Origin: JBBTCJ01 sp038043285
GTDB taxonomy: Bacteria > Planctomycetota > Phycisphaerae > UBA1845
Direction: 5' to 3'
Length of the DNA: 17,172 nucleotides
Assembly: GCA_038043285.1 (NCBI GenBank)
Contig: JBBTCJ010000045.1
Coordinates: 1 to 17,172 of the forward strand
The notes under the pieces are model-generated. The model did not search any database, had not been told where the DNA came from, and saw nothing but the letters and a program-made list of their open reading frames with translations. Positions 7,302-13,736 of the stretch are shown one piece after another; the stretch's first letter is position 1, and each line of letters opens with the position of its first letter. The position numbers and the translations under genes were made by a program.

Positions 7302-7317
7302 TGGCATGGAGGATGCG
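7302..7317 (+). promoter_or_regulatory. Sigma-54-like promoter for the small lipoprotein gene
   Basis: TGGCATGGAGGATGCG matches the TGGCACG-N4-TTGCW consensus at the -24 TGGCA and -12 TGC, with the required ten-base GG-to-GC spacing. A start near 7328 would place the Shine-Dalgarno (7351) and GTG (7363) in a leader of about 35 bases. An alternative weak sigma-70 pair (TTGTTA 7257-7262, TGTAGT 7280-7285, 17-base spacer) lies just upstream. Confidence 0.45.
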
Positions 7318-7350
7318 TGATAGATTGTGTACCTGTTCAACATGGGGCAT

Positions 7351-7354
7351 GGAG
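7351..7354 (+). promoter_or_regulatory. Shine-Dalgarno deciding the lipoprotein start
   Basis: GGAG eight bases before GTG 7363. It favours this start over the in-frame GTG at 7327 and ATG at 7342, which lie upstream of it, and over ATG 7372, which has no comparable site. Confidence 0.5.
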
Positions 7355-7362
7355 TGCTTCGC

Positions 7363-7584
7363 GTGAAGATCATGACGAATCGACGACCGACCCGGAACCC
7401 GAGACGACTACGCTCTCCCGCCGCCTTGCTGGCGGCGTGGGCGCTTCTGACGCCGCTGATGATGGGCGGGTGTCAGGACTTCCAAGATGAGGCAGTGACG
7501 GCGCTGGAGACGGCCACGAGCGGAATTATTGACGCGGCGGTGAGCAACTTCTTCGACCAGTTTCAGTCCGGCGGCGGGAACTAA
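7363..7584 (+). CDS. Small putative lipoprotein
   Basis: A 73-residue product from GTG 7363. It has an Arg-rich N-terminus (RRPTRNPRRLR), a hydrophobic core (about 20-34) and a lipobox-like MMGGC with C37 as the likely lipidated residue. The mature part would be only about 37 residues. It is acidic and amphipathic (QDEAVTALETATSGIIDAAVSNFFDQF) and ends in a Gly-rich tail. I do not recognise a named family. It diverges from the kinase operon and may be controlled by the same activator, which would suit a small envelope sensor or accessory protein; that is speculation. Longer starts at 7327 and 7342 are possible but would put extra residues before the export signal. The downstream hldE gene is 169 bases away and probably separate. 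Confidence 0.7.
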   Translation: MKIMTNRRPTRNPRRLRSPAALLAAWALLTPLMMGGCQDFQDEAVTALETATSGIIDAAVSNFFDQFQSGGGN

Positions 7585-7622
7585 CTCTCGATCGCCGTTG
7601 GCTGGATTCGTTCAAGCCGGTC

Positions 7623-7684
7623 GCTCCCTGACAGTCGCGGTACAAATGGAAGCAGAAACGGTACCTGCTCCCTGGCGGTCGCGG
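7623..7684. repeat. Pair of imperfect 18-base direct repeats
   Basis: GCTCCCTGACAGTCGCGG (7623-7640) and GCTCCCTGGCGGTCGCGG (7667-7684) differ at two of 18 positions and start 44 bases apart. GGTAC flanks occur between them. They fill the gap upstream of hldE. The core recalls a dispersed intergenic sequence I associate with planctomycete genomes, but I cannot search for it here. Confidence 0.6.
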
Positions 7685-7753
7685 CTCGAATCGACCTTTT
7701 TCAAACGCCTTCTTGGGCACGAAATCCGCCGTTTGACAGGTGGTGAAAGCGTC

Positions 7754-9256
7754 ATGGCGCACGACTTGGCTCATTGGGTCCACCGGTTTCATGGCCAGCG
7801 GGTGTTGCTGGTCGGCGACCTGATTCTCGACCGCTACGTCTACGGCGACGCGGAGCGGATCAGCCCGGAAGCTCCGGTGCCCGTGATTCGCGTGGTGGAG
7901 CGGCGCGAGGCCGTAGGCGGCAGCGCCAACGTGGCTGCGTGCCTGATCGCCCTGGGGTGCGAGGTCTCCTGTTGCGGCGTCATCGGCGACGACGGTCATG
8001 GGCATACGCTTTCGCGCCTGTTGAAGGAGCTTCGCGTCAACGTCGGCGGCGTGGTTATGGACGCGCAACGTCCGACGACCACCAAGACGCGCATGGTGGG
8101 GCTTGCGCAACATCGCCATCGACAACAACTTCTCCGCGTTGACGAGGAGGATGCGTCGCCGTTGTCCGAAGCGGTTGCCGACCAGATCGTGGACATCGCT
8201 TGCCGAGAACTCTCCGGCTGCGACGTGGTGTGCCTTGAGGACTACGACAAGGGGCTGATCGGTGATCGCGTTGCCCAGGCGGTGATCTGCGAGGCCCGAC
8301 GGCGCGGACGCCGCGTGCTGGTCGACCCCGCGAGATTGACCGATTACTCCCGCTACCGCGGCGCGGACGTTGTTACGCCGAACCGCGACGAGTTGTCGCT
8401 TGCGGCGGGGCGGCGGTTTACGTCGCTGTCGGAACTGGCCGACGGCGCGCGGGCGGTCATCGAACGTCATGGATTCGCCGCCGCGGTGGCCACCGTTGAC
8501 CGCGACGGGGCGGTACTGGTGGAAAAGGGCAAGCCCTGGCAACACCTGCCGACGGCGCCGCGCAGCGTTTACGACAACACCGGCGCGGGCGACGCGGTGT
8601 TGGCCATGCTCGCCGCCGCGGTCGCCGCCGGGGCCGACCTGGTGAGTGCCGCAAAACTTGCCAACGTCGCCGGGGGACTGGAGGTCGAAAAGTTCGGATG
8701 CGTGCCCATCACCGCCGACGAAATCCTTGCCGAGCTGCGGCTCGAGGATCGCGTGCACAACGGCAAATTGTGCACCGCGGACGAGCTGGCGGGGGAGTTG
8801 CAGCTTCGGCGCGACCGCGGCGAGACCATCGCGTTCACCAACGGCTGCTTCGACATTCTTCACGCCGGCCACGTGGATTTTCTGAAGCGCTGCCGACGGG
8901 AGGCCTCGCTGCTGGTCGTCGGATTGAACACCGATGCCTCGGTTCGAAGACAGAACAAAGGGCCTGATCGACCGATCAACGGCTTCGAGGATCGTGCGGC
9001 GGTCCTTGGCGCGTTGGAGTGCGTCGACTACGTCGTCGGGTTCGAAGAAGACGATCCCGAGAAGCTGATTCAGCGGGTCAAGCCTGACGTGCTGGTCAAG
9101 GGCGAGGACTGGGCGAGCAAGGGCGTCGTCGGTCGGGCATTCGTGGAGAAGCACGGCGGGCGGGTCGTGCTTCTGCCGCTGGTCGAGGGACGAAGTACGA
9201 CGAACATCGTGGAACGCATCCGGAACGCCGACGCCGCCACGGGGATGGTCGATTGA
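7754..9256 (+). CDS. hldE: Bifunctional heptose-7-phosphate kinase / heptose-1-phosphate adenylyltransferase
   Basis: A cytoplasmic 500-residue fusion that makes ADP-heptose for LPS core. The N-terminal PfkB-type kinase (about 10-320) phosphorylates D-glycero-D-manno-heptose 7-phosphate at C1. It shows GDLILDRYVYGDAERISPEAPVPV (21-44), GGSANVAA (55-62) and the catalytic NTGAGD (275-280). The C-terminal nucleotidyltransferase (about 350-495) transfers AMP, with TNGCFDILHAGH (362-373) carrying the HxGH motif and a closing EGRSTTNIVERI (478-489). Both halves are complete and in the usual order; E. coli HldE has 477 residues. I chose ATG 7754 because the family begins shortly before the GDLILDRY motif. 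The frame reaches back to 7598 through the repeat region and that part has no family resemblance. The isomerase gene gmhA follows. No phosphatase gene (gmhB) lies in the window. Confidence 0.95.
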   Translation: MAHDLAHWVHRFHGQRVLLVGDLILDRYVYGDAERISPEAPVPVIRVVERREAVGGSANVAACLIALGCEVSCCGVIGDDGHGHTLSRLLKELRVNVGGVVMDAQRPTTTKTRMVGLAQHRHRQQLLRVDEEDASPLSEAVADQIVDIACRELSGCDVVCLEDYDKGLIGDRVAQAVICEARRRGRRVLVDPARLTDYSRYRGADVVTPNRDELSLAAGRRFTSLSELADGARAVIERHGFAAAVATVDRDGAVLVEKGKPWQHLPTAPRSVYDNTGAGDAVLAMLAAAVAAGADLVSAAKLANVAGGLEVEKFGCVPITADEILAELRLEDRVHNGKLCTADELAGELQLRRDRGETIAFTNGCFDILHAGHVDFLKRCRREASLLVVGLNTDASVRRQNKGPDRPINGFEDRAAVLGALECVDYVVGFEEDDPEKLIQRVKPDVLVKGEDWASKGVVGRAFVEKHGGRVVLLPLVEGRSTTNIVERIRNADAATGMVD

Positions 9257-9274
9257 GGGTTTTCGATGGTCGAT
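9244..9274. repeat. Ten-base direct repeat GATGGTCGAT
   Basis: Copies at 9244-9253 and 9265-9274 straddle the end of hldE, with a related TCGATTG between. The rest of the 165-base gap before gmhA shows no clear promoter. Confidence 0.4.
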
Positions 9275-9421
9275 GGGGTGGAAACCCGCGCGGCAGTCGA
9301 ATCGCTTGCCCGTGGACAGACCAGGCGTCGCCTTGTGGCACTCGTCCAACTTTCTGAGATTCTGGTGCAGAGGTTCCCATCAACGATCGGATCGGGTACA
9401 CGTGGCGGGAGCTTGGAGAAT

Positions 9422-9979
9422 ATGCGGACACAGATCGCCGACCATGTTTGCGCCGTAGAGTCCCTGATCGCTCACGTTCCGTTGCTGGAGCGGATCGCCG
9501 ATCGGATCATTGATTGTTTCGACCGTGGAGGGAGGCTCTACTTGCTCGGCAACGGCGGAAGCGCCGCCGACGCCCAGCACATTGCGGCGGAGTTGGTCGG
9601 ACGGTTCAAGGCGGATCGCAAGCCCTTGCCCGCCGTCGCCCTGACCACCGACACGTCGAACCTCACCGCCATCGGCAATGACCTGGGTTTCGATCGGGTT
9701 TTCGCTCGCCAGGTGGAGGCGCTGGTCACCGGCGTCGACGTCGTCTGGGCATTGAGCGTTTCGGGGCGCTCCCCGAACGTTCTGGCCGCGTGCGAGGCCG
9801 CCCGTCACGGCGGGGCATGCATCATCGGCTTCTCGGGGCGCAACGGTGATCCGCTGGAGGCTCTAACCGACCTGTGTTTCCGCGCCGATCACGACCAGTC
9901 CGACCGCGTTCAGGAGGTGCATCTGCTGGCGTATCATCTGGTCTGCGAGCGAATCGAACGACATTACCTTGCGGGATAG
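9422..9979 (+). CDS. gmhA: Phosphoheptose isomerase
   Basis: A 185-residue SIS-domain enzyme that converts sedoheptulose 7-phosphate to D-glycero-D-manno-heptose 7-phosphate, the substrate of the adjacent hldE product. It carries LLGNGGSAADAQHIAAEL (41-58), the phosphate-binding SVSGRSPNV (112-120) and DRVQEVHLLAYH (161-172). H53, E57, Q164 and H172 align with the Zn/active-site residues H61, E65, Q172 and H180 of the E. coli enzyme. The ATG at 9422 has GGGAG ten bases upstream and gives the usual family length. An in-frame start at 9266 would add 52 residues without family resemblance. Together with hldE this supports an LPS core containing heptose, or another ADP-heptose product. Confidence 0.93.
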   Translation: MRTQIADHVCAVESLIAHVPLLERIADRIIDCFDRGGRLYLLGNGGSAADAQHIAAELVGRFKADRKPLPAVALTTDTSNLTAIGNDLGFDRVFARQVEALVTGVDVVWALSVSGRSPNVLAACEAARHGGACIIGFSGRNGDPLEALTDLCFRADHDQSDRVQEVHLLAYHLVCERIERHYLAG

Positions 9980-10018
9980 CGCGCTCGGTTCGTCGCCTTC
10001 TTGAGGACGGCGGTCCGG

Positions 10019-11089
10019 CTACGGAGGCGTCGGCGGTCCCTGGCGCTCGGCCTCCGTCTTGGGCCTCGGACGAAGGTATGGATGGCTTTCGCGCCACTTC
10101 AGGTACGCGCCTTTTTCCGCATCATGCTTGGCGTAAACCGCAAGCGTCTCCTCGACGGTTTTCCCTTGCTCCGGCGTCAAGACCTGCAAGACTTTCTCCT
10201 TCGCCTTTCGAGATGCCTCCGCTTGTGCGCTCGGTGTCCGTTTTCCAGCCGACATGGAGCCAAAGGCCTCCTTCATGATCGCATCGACGTGGGCTTGTTG
10301 CTCCGGCGAAAGCTTCAAGTCGGGGTCGGACAGCGCGCGATACAATTGACGGACAAGTCCGTCCCTGGTGACCGAAGGCTCGACGATTTCCCAGCGCGCG
10401 AAAACCTTGTGCAGCTCCGGATGAAATTCCGCGGGCACGATCTTTAAGAGTTCCTCCTGGATGATCACGTCGGCAAAGGGCCGCAAGTTCGCCGAGGTTC
10501 CCGGCGTGCCCCGGGCGATTTGCTCGCGGATGTCTTCAGCTTTCTCCTTAGCCCCACCCTTTTCCGCCGACTCAGCCTCGGCTCGCATCTTCGCCAAGAC
10601 CTCATCCGGGATCGCAGGATACGGTTTCTGGGCGGCCTTCGCCGCAAGAGACGGATCTTCCCTGAAGGTTGCGAACAGGTTTTCGAACGCGGCCTGTACG
10701 CTCTTCTTGTGTTCTTCGGTCAGCTTCAGCTTAGCGAGGACCGCATCGCGAAGGCGCTTAAACGACTGCACGCGCCCCCACGTCCGTGGCGGATAATTCT
10801 CAAACGGAGCCGCGTCGGGCTTGGATGCCCCGCCTGTCGCCGCTTGTTGGGGTGCGGGTGAACTCGCCGACGTGGGAGAGCTTGCGGGCGCGGTTGTGGC
10901 GGACGCAGGCGTAGGTGAGGCCTTGGATTCTTGCGCCTTGGCGGAAGTTGGTTCCTTCGGTGACTCGGTCGGCTTGGCCGGTTCAGCGGGCTTCACGCCG
11001 GGGCTCGATTGTGCGATCGCCGTCGACGCTGCGACCGCAAGGAGCGACGCCGCCACAACCAACCCCTTCAGCGTACCTAATCCATTCAT
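10019..11089 (-). CDS. Secreted Ala/Pro-rich protein with LTxEQ-type helical motifs
   Basis: A 356-residue exported protein of unknown function. A signal peptide (1-26, cleavage after AIA) is followed by a low-complexity Ala/Pro/Ser/Thr/Lys linker (about 30-95). The rest is helical and charged. It contains three motifs, LTEEHKKSVQAAF, LSPEQQAHVDAIM and LTPEQGKTVEETL, that resemble the LTxxQ motif of Spy/CpxP-type periplasmic proteins. No cysteines or membrane helices are visible in the mature part. The similarity is short-motif only, so a chaperone or stress role is a guess. I set the start at ATG 11089, which has GGAGG ten bases upstream (11100-11104 on the minus strand), rather than TTG 11095. 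It converges with gmhA and diverges from the M48 protease gene. Confidence 0.8.
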   Translation of the reverse strand: MNGLGTLKGLVVAASLLAVAASTAIAQSSPGVKPAEPAKPTESPKEPTSAKAQESKASPTPASATTAPASSPTSASSPAPQQAATGGASKPDAAPFENYPPRTWGRVQSFKRLRDAVLAKLKLTEEHKKSVQAAFENLFATFREDPSLAAKAAQKPYPAIPDEVLAKMRAEAESAEKGGAKEKAEDIREQIARGTPGTSANLRPFADVIIQEELLKIVPAEFHPELHKVFARWEIVEPSVTRDGLVRQLYRALSDPDLKLSPEQQAHVDAIMKEAFGSMSAGKRTPSAQAEASRKAKEKVLQVLTPEQGKTVEETLAVYAKHDAEKGAYLKWRESHPYLRPRPKTEAERQGPPTPP

Positions 11090-11138
11090 GAGCAATCCGC
11101 CTCCTCAAACTCTCGATTCGCTGCAACATTCCTGCTCG

Positions 11139-11172
11139 ACCCAACCCTCGCGGCTCCCGCGCGTCGTTGGGT
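11139..11172. repeat. Two-tier hairpin in the divergent intergenic region
   Basis: The outer arms ACCCAAC (11139-11145) and GTTGGGT (11166-11172) enclose the inner arms CGCGG (11149-11153) and CCGCG (11157-11161) with a CTC loop. Twelve pairs in all are separated by a small internal loop. A second hairpin, GCCCC-CTT-GGGGC, lies at 11192-11204. No T tract follows either. They could fold in the leader of the minus-strand secreted-protein gene or be binding sites. I see nothing else in 11090-11210 apart from the ribosome site. Confidence 0.5.
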
Positions 11173-11215
11173 GACCGCGATCTGGTGAACCGCCCCCTTG
11201 GGGCCTCGACGCTTC

Positions 11216-11244
11216 TTGGGCTTCGCCGTCTGGCCGCTTATACT
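11216..11244 (+). promoter_or_regulatory. Sigma-70-type promoter for the M48 protease gene
   Basis: TTGGGC (11216-11221), a 17-base spacer and TATACT (11239-11244) make a good -35/-10 pair. Transcription would start near 11251, about 80 bases before the ATG at 11331. Confidence 0.55.
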
Positions 11245-11330
11245 TTCGCGTACTCGCTCTGCGCTCTGTTACTTGTAAGCATTGAAGATCGTGCGATCAA
11301 GCGGCCGCCGCCGATAACCTTCGACAACTC

Positions 11331-12860
11331 ATGCACTTGCTGACCATTGTCGCCTTCGCGTGTCTTTTCTGGCGGTCCGACGCCTCGGCCCGATGGGTTC
11401 TGGTTCCCGACGGCGAGGTTTCTTGGACGTTGCTGATCGCGCTCGCCCCGCCCCTGGTGTGCACGATTGTCGCGTTCTGGGCCGCCCGGCGTGCAGACGC
11501 GATGCGGGAAGCGCTTCCCGACGGTCCGCAATCGGCCCACCTCTGGCACCATCGGGCAACCAGTTTTCTTCGGGTGTTCCTGCTGCTCGGCTTCGCGGCG
11601 GCGGTGATGTTGACCCATTGGCCGACCTGGTTCGCGTTCGGCCAAGTTACCCCTGCGTTACAGGTTTTCGGCGATGTGATCGTGCTCTCTCCGTATCTGG
11701 CCGGCGCCGTCGGACTGTTGCTCGCCGCCTACCCAATCGAGCGTGCGTTTCGTTTTCCCTTTGCCGCGACGAACCATTCCGAATCGACGACCGTCGACGG
11801 TTCGTGGTCGTGGCGCTCGTATCTGGATTTCAACGTCCGTCACCACGTGCTGGTGGTCGCGGTCCCGATGTTGCTGATTCTTTTCGCCTCGGACATGACC
11901 CGCGGCTACGAAGCCGCGATTCGGAAATGGACCGGTTTCCGCTTCGCTCCCGACGTTTTGCTGGGGTTGTTTTCCGCCGCCGTTTTCCTCGTCGCCCCGT
12001 GGATGCTCTGTCGCATCTGGCGGACCTCCTCTCTGCAAGCAGGACCGTTGCGCGAACGGCTCGAGGCCATCTGCCGAGGCATCGGACTCCGCTGCCGCGA
12101 TATTCTCGTGTGGCAGAGCGACGGCATCCTCATCAATGCCGCGGTCATGGGACTGTTCCCGCGAGTCCGCTACGTGCTGCTTTCTGATGCTCTGTTAGCG
12201 ACCATGTCGCCGCGGCAAGTGGAGGCGGTCTTCGGACACGAGGCCGGTCACGTTCGTCACCGACACATTGAGCATTTCCTTCTCTTCGCCTTCGCGGGCT
12301 GGGCGGTGGTCGCGGCAACGATGGAGTTGCTCTCCCGCGCCGGCGATGGCCTCGGGGCCTCGTCCGAATCCACGCTGGCGGTCGTGGAAGCTGCCGGGGT
12401 CGTGGGAACCCTTGGCGTCTGGGGTATCGGGTTCGGCTGGCTGTCGCGCCGCTTCGAGCGACAGGCGGACTTGTTCGGCGCTCGCTGCGTGACGCCCAAG
12501 GGCGGCGAATGCAATCTCCCGTGCAGCGTGCATCCCGACGAATGCACGACGGTGGAACAGGGCGGTCGGGTGTGCGCCACGGCCGCCGCGGTCTTCGCCT
12601 CGGCCCTCGAGCGCGTCGCCAGTCTCAACGGAATCCCGTGGGAGGAGAACAGTTGGCGGCACGCGTCGATTGGATACCGCGCCCGCTTCCTTCGTTCGCT
12701 GGCCGGCGATCCCGCCAGGGCGATTCAGTTCGAGCGGACAATCACCCGGATCAAGAGGGCGTTGCTTCTCTTCGCTTGTTTGTCCGTGGTCACGTTCGCG
12801 TGGTACTGGTGGACCTTCTCCGAATCCACCCTGCTGCGCCTTCAAGCTGGCATTCGCTGA
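11331..12860 (+). CDS. Membrane-bound M48-family zinc metalloprotease
   Basis: A 509-residue multi-pass protein. Hydrophobic segments lie at about 33-52, 79-97, 112-135, 171-188, 207-226, 316-336, 350-372 and 476-494. The protease core has the zinc motif HEAGH (303-307) and a third-ligand motif FERQAD with E376, as in HtpX/Ste24. These families act on membrane proteins with the active site on the cytosolic side. The region before the motif (LSDALLATMSPRQVEAVFGHEAGH) is also characteristic. Odd for the family is a stretch straight after FERQAD with five cysteines (386, 394, 398, 405, 415), which could form disulfides or bind a second metal. The ATG has no clear ribosome site, so the exact start is less sure. 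It appears monocistronic, with its own promoter and a hairpin after the stop. Confidence 0.88.
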   Translation: MHLLTIVAFACLFWRSDASARWVLVPDGEVSWTLLIALAPPLVCTIVAFWAARRADAMREALPDGPQSAHLWHHRATSFLRVFLLLGFAAAVMLTHWPTWFAFGQVTPALQVFGDVIVLSPYLAGAVGLLLAAYPIERAFRFPFAATNHSESTTVDGSWSWRSYLDFNVRHHVLVVAVPMLLILFASDMTRGYEAAIRKWTGFRFAPDVLLGLFSAAVFLVAPWMLCRIWRTSSLQAGPLRERLEAICRGIGLRCRDILVWQSDGILINAAVMGLFPRVRYVLLSDALLATMSPRQVEAVFGHEAGHVRHRHIEHFLLFAFAGWAVVAATMELLSRAGDGLGASSESTLAVVEAAGVVGTLGVWGIGFGWLSRRFERQADLFGARCVTPKGGECNLPCSVHPDECTTVEQGGRVCATAAAVFASALERVASLNGIPWEENSWRHASIGYRARFLRSLAGDPARAIQFERTITRIKRALLLFACLSVVTFAWYWWTFSESTLLRLQAGIR

Positions 12861-12861
12861 T

Positions 12862-12886
12862 CGGGCAAGACACGGTTGGGTGCCCG
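12862..12886 (+). terminator. Possible hairpin terminator after the M48 gene
   Basis: CGGGCA (12862-12867) pairs with TGCCCG (12881-12886) around a 13-base loop just past the stop codon. It lacks a T tract, so it is a weak or Rho-assisted terminator at best. Confidence 0.3.
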
Positions 12887-12939
12887 GACCGTCGGAAGGG
12901 GCGTTCGAGGGTATATTTCCCGCAAGTTTCACGAGGAAC

Positions 12940-12968
12940 TTGCCGAAACCTCGCGGGGTTGATATAAT
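12940..12968 (+). promoter_or_regulatory. Strong sigma-70-type promoter
   Basis: TTGCCG (12940-12945), a 17-base spacer and a perfect TATAAT (12963-12968), in an unusually AT-rich spot. The start would fall near 12975, about 42 bases before the ATG of the following small gene. It is the clearest housekeeping promoter in the window. Confidence 0.75.
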
Positions 12969-13016
12969 ACAATTACGCACACGAGAGGTGTTCCTGTTTG
13001 CTGGGATGTCGTGGCA

Positions 13017-13253
13017 ATGGCACTCGAGCGAGAACTGAAAACCTACCAGCGAGAGCTGGCCAACCTTTTGCAGCACGAAGGCCGATTTGTGCTCGTTCAC
13101 GGCAGCGAGGTCGCCGGCGTGTTCGACACCTACGACGACGCGATTCGCGCAGGATACGACAAGTACGGGCTTGACCCGTTTCTCGTGAAGCGCGTTGAAG
13201 CGATCGAACAGATTCAGTCCTTTACGCGCCCTCTCGACCCATGCCGCACTTGA
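13017..13253 (+). CDS. Small uncharacterised protein paired with a retropepsin-like gene
   Basis: A 78-residue soluble protein with no signal peptide, cysteine cluster or membrane segment. It has a charged helical N-terminus (MALERELKTYQRELANLL), then a pattern suggesting a small alpha/beta fold: GRFVLVHGSEVAGVFDTYDDAIRAGYDKYG and DPFLVKRVEAIEQIQ. The VLVHG-EV-DTYDDA pattern recalls the small DUF5678-like proteins, but I would not assign it firmly. The frame also allows GTG at 13011; I prefer ATG 13017. Its last 13 bases overlap the start of the aspartic-protease-like gene. The two should be translated together from the strong promoter upstream, which suggests a joint function. What that function is cannot be read from the sequence. 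Confidence 0.85.
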   Translation: MALERELKTYQRELANLLQHEGRFVLVHGSEVAGVFDTYDDAIRAGYDKYGLDPFLVKRVEAIEQIQSFTRPLDPCRT

Positions 13254-13678
13254 CTCTGCCGATAACGTCCGGTGGCCCGGTCCTTGATCTACTTGTTGGA
13301 GTTAGTCGTCCTCGCGCCGATGCACTACGCCGCGCAGGCTCGCCCATTCCCCAACCGGTTTCGATTCGCGGGTTGATTGACACCGGGGCAAGCTGTACGT
13401 GCATCGATCCGGCGTCCCTGCGGTCGCTGGGACTGTCGCCGACGGGTCGGGTGCCGATCCACACGCCTTCGACGAACGAGACCCCGCTCGACTGCGAACA
13501 GTACGACGTCAGCCTAGTTCTTTTACATCCGAAAATGCAGCTAGCGCTTGGATCGCTGGGAGTGATCGCGTCGAACTTAGAGTTCCACGGAATCCAGGCG
13601 CTTTTCGGCCGGGACGTCCTTGGACGATGTCTGTTCGTCTACGACAGCTCCGCTCAAGTCTTTGCTTTGGCGTTCTAG
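13241..13678 (+). CDS. Retropepsin-like aspartic protease domain protein
   Basis: A 145-residue single-domain protein. It has the active-site triplet in LIDTGAS (46-52, with D48 as the catalytic Asp) and, near the end, the ALFGRDVLGR stretch (120-129) that matches the second hydrophobic-Gly motif of retropepsin folds. One Asp per chain means it would have to work as a homodimer. There is no signal peptide or membrane anchor, so it is probably cytoplasmic. The four cysteines (53-54 region, 85, 130) do not form an obvious site. It overlaps the preceding small gene by 13 bases. Bacterial members of this fold are mostly uncharacterised, so the substrate is unknown and proteolysis itself is only inferred from the motif. 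The FolD-like gene follows after 58 bases. Confidence 0.85.
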   Translation: MPHLTLPITSGGPVLDLLVGVSRPRADALRRAGSPIPQPVSIRGLIDTGASCTCIDPASLRSLGLSPTGRVPIHTPSTNETPLDCEQYDVSLVLLHPKMQLALGSLGVIASNLEFHGIQALFGRDVLGRCLFVYDSSAQVFALAF

Positions 13679-13723
13679 ACAACCACCTGCATCGCGTGTA
13701 TCCGTGGATCCTTTCACGCGAAT

Positions 13724-13727
13724 GAGG
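13724..13727 (+). promoter_or_regulatory. Shine-Dalgarno deciding the folD start
   Basis: GAGG lies nine bases before GTG 13737, an ideal spacing. The in-frame ATGs at 13722 and 13728 lack an upstream ribosome site, and this GAGG falls within or against them. Confidence 0.5.
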
Positions 13728-13736
13728 ATGGCACCG

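Noticed and set aside
7598..7753. N-terminal extension of HldE
   Set aside because: It runs through the intergenic repeat pair and has no counterpart in HldE proteins, which begin near ATG 7754.
7526..9349. A 607-codon minus-strand frame covering hldE
   Set aside because: The plus strand encodes a full HldE with both domains; the antisense frame has no family features.
9266..9421. N-terminal extension of GmhA
   Set aside because: ATG 9422 has a good ribosome site and gives the normal family length.
12195..13100. A 301-codon minus-strand frame across the end of the M48 gene and the promoter region
   Set aside because: It overlaps a clear M48 coding region and a strong plus-strand promoter, and shows no domain.
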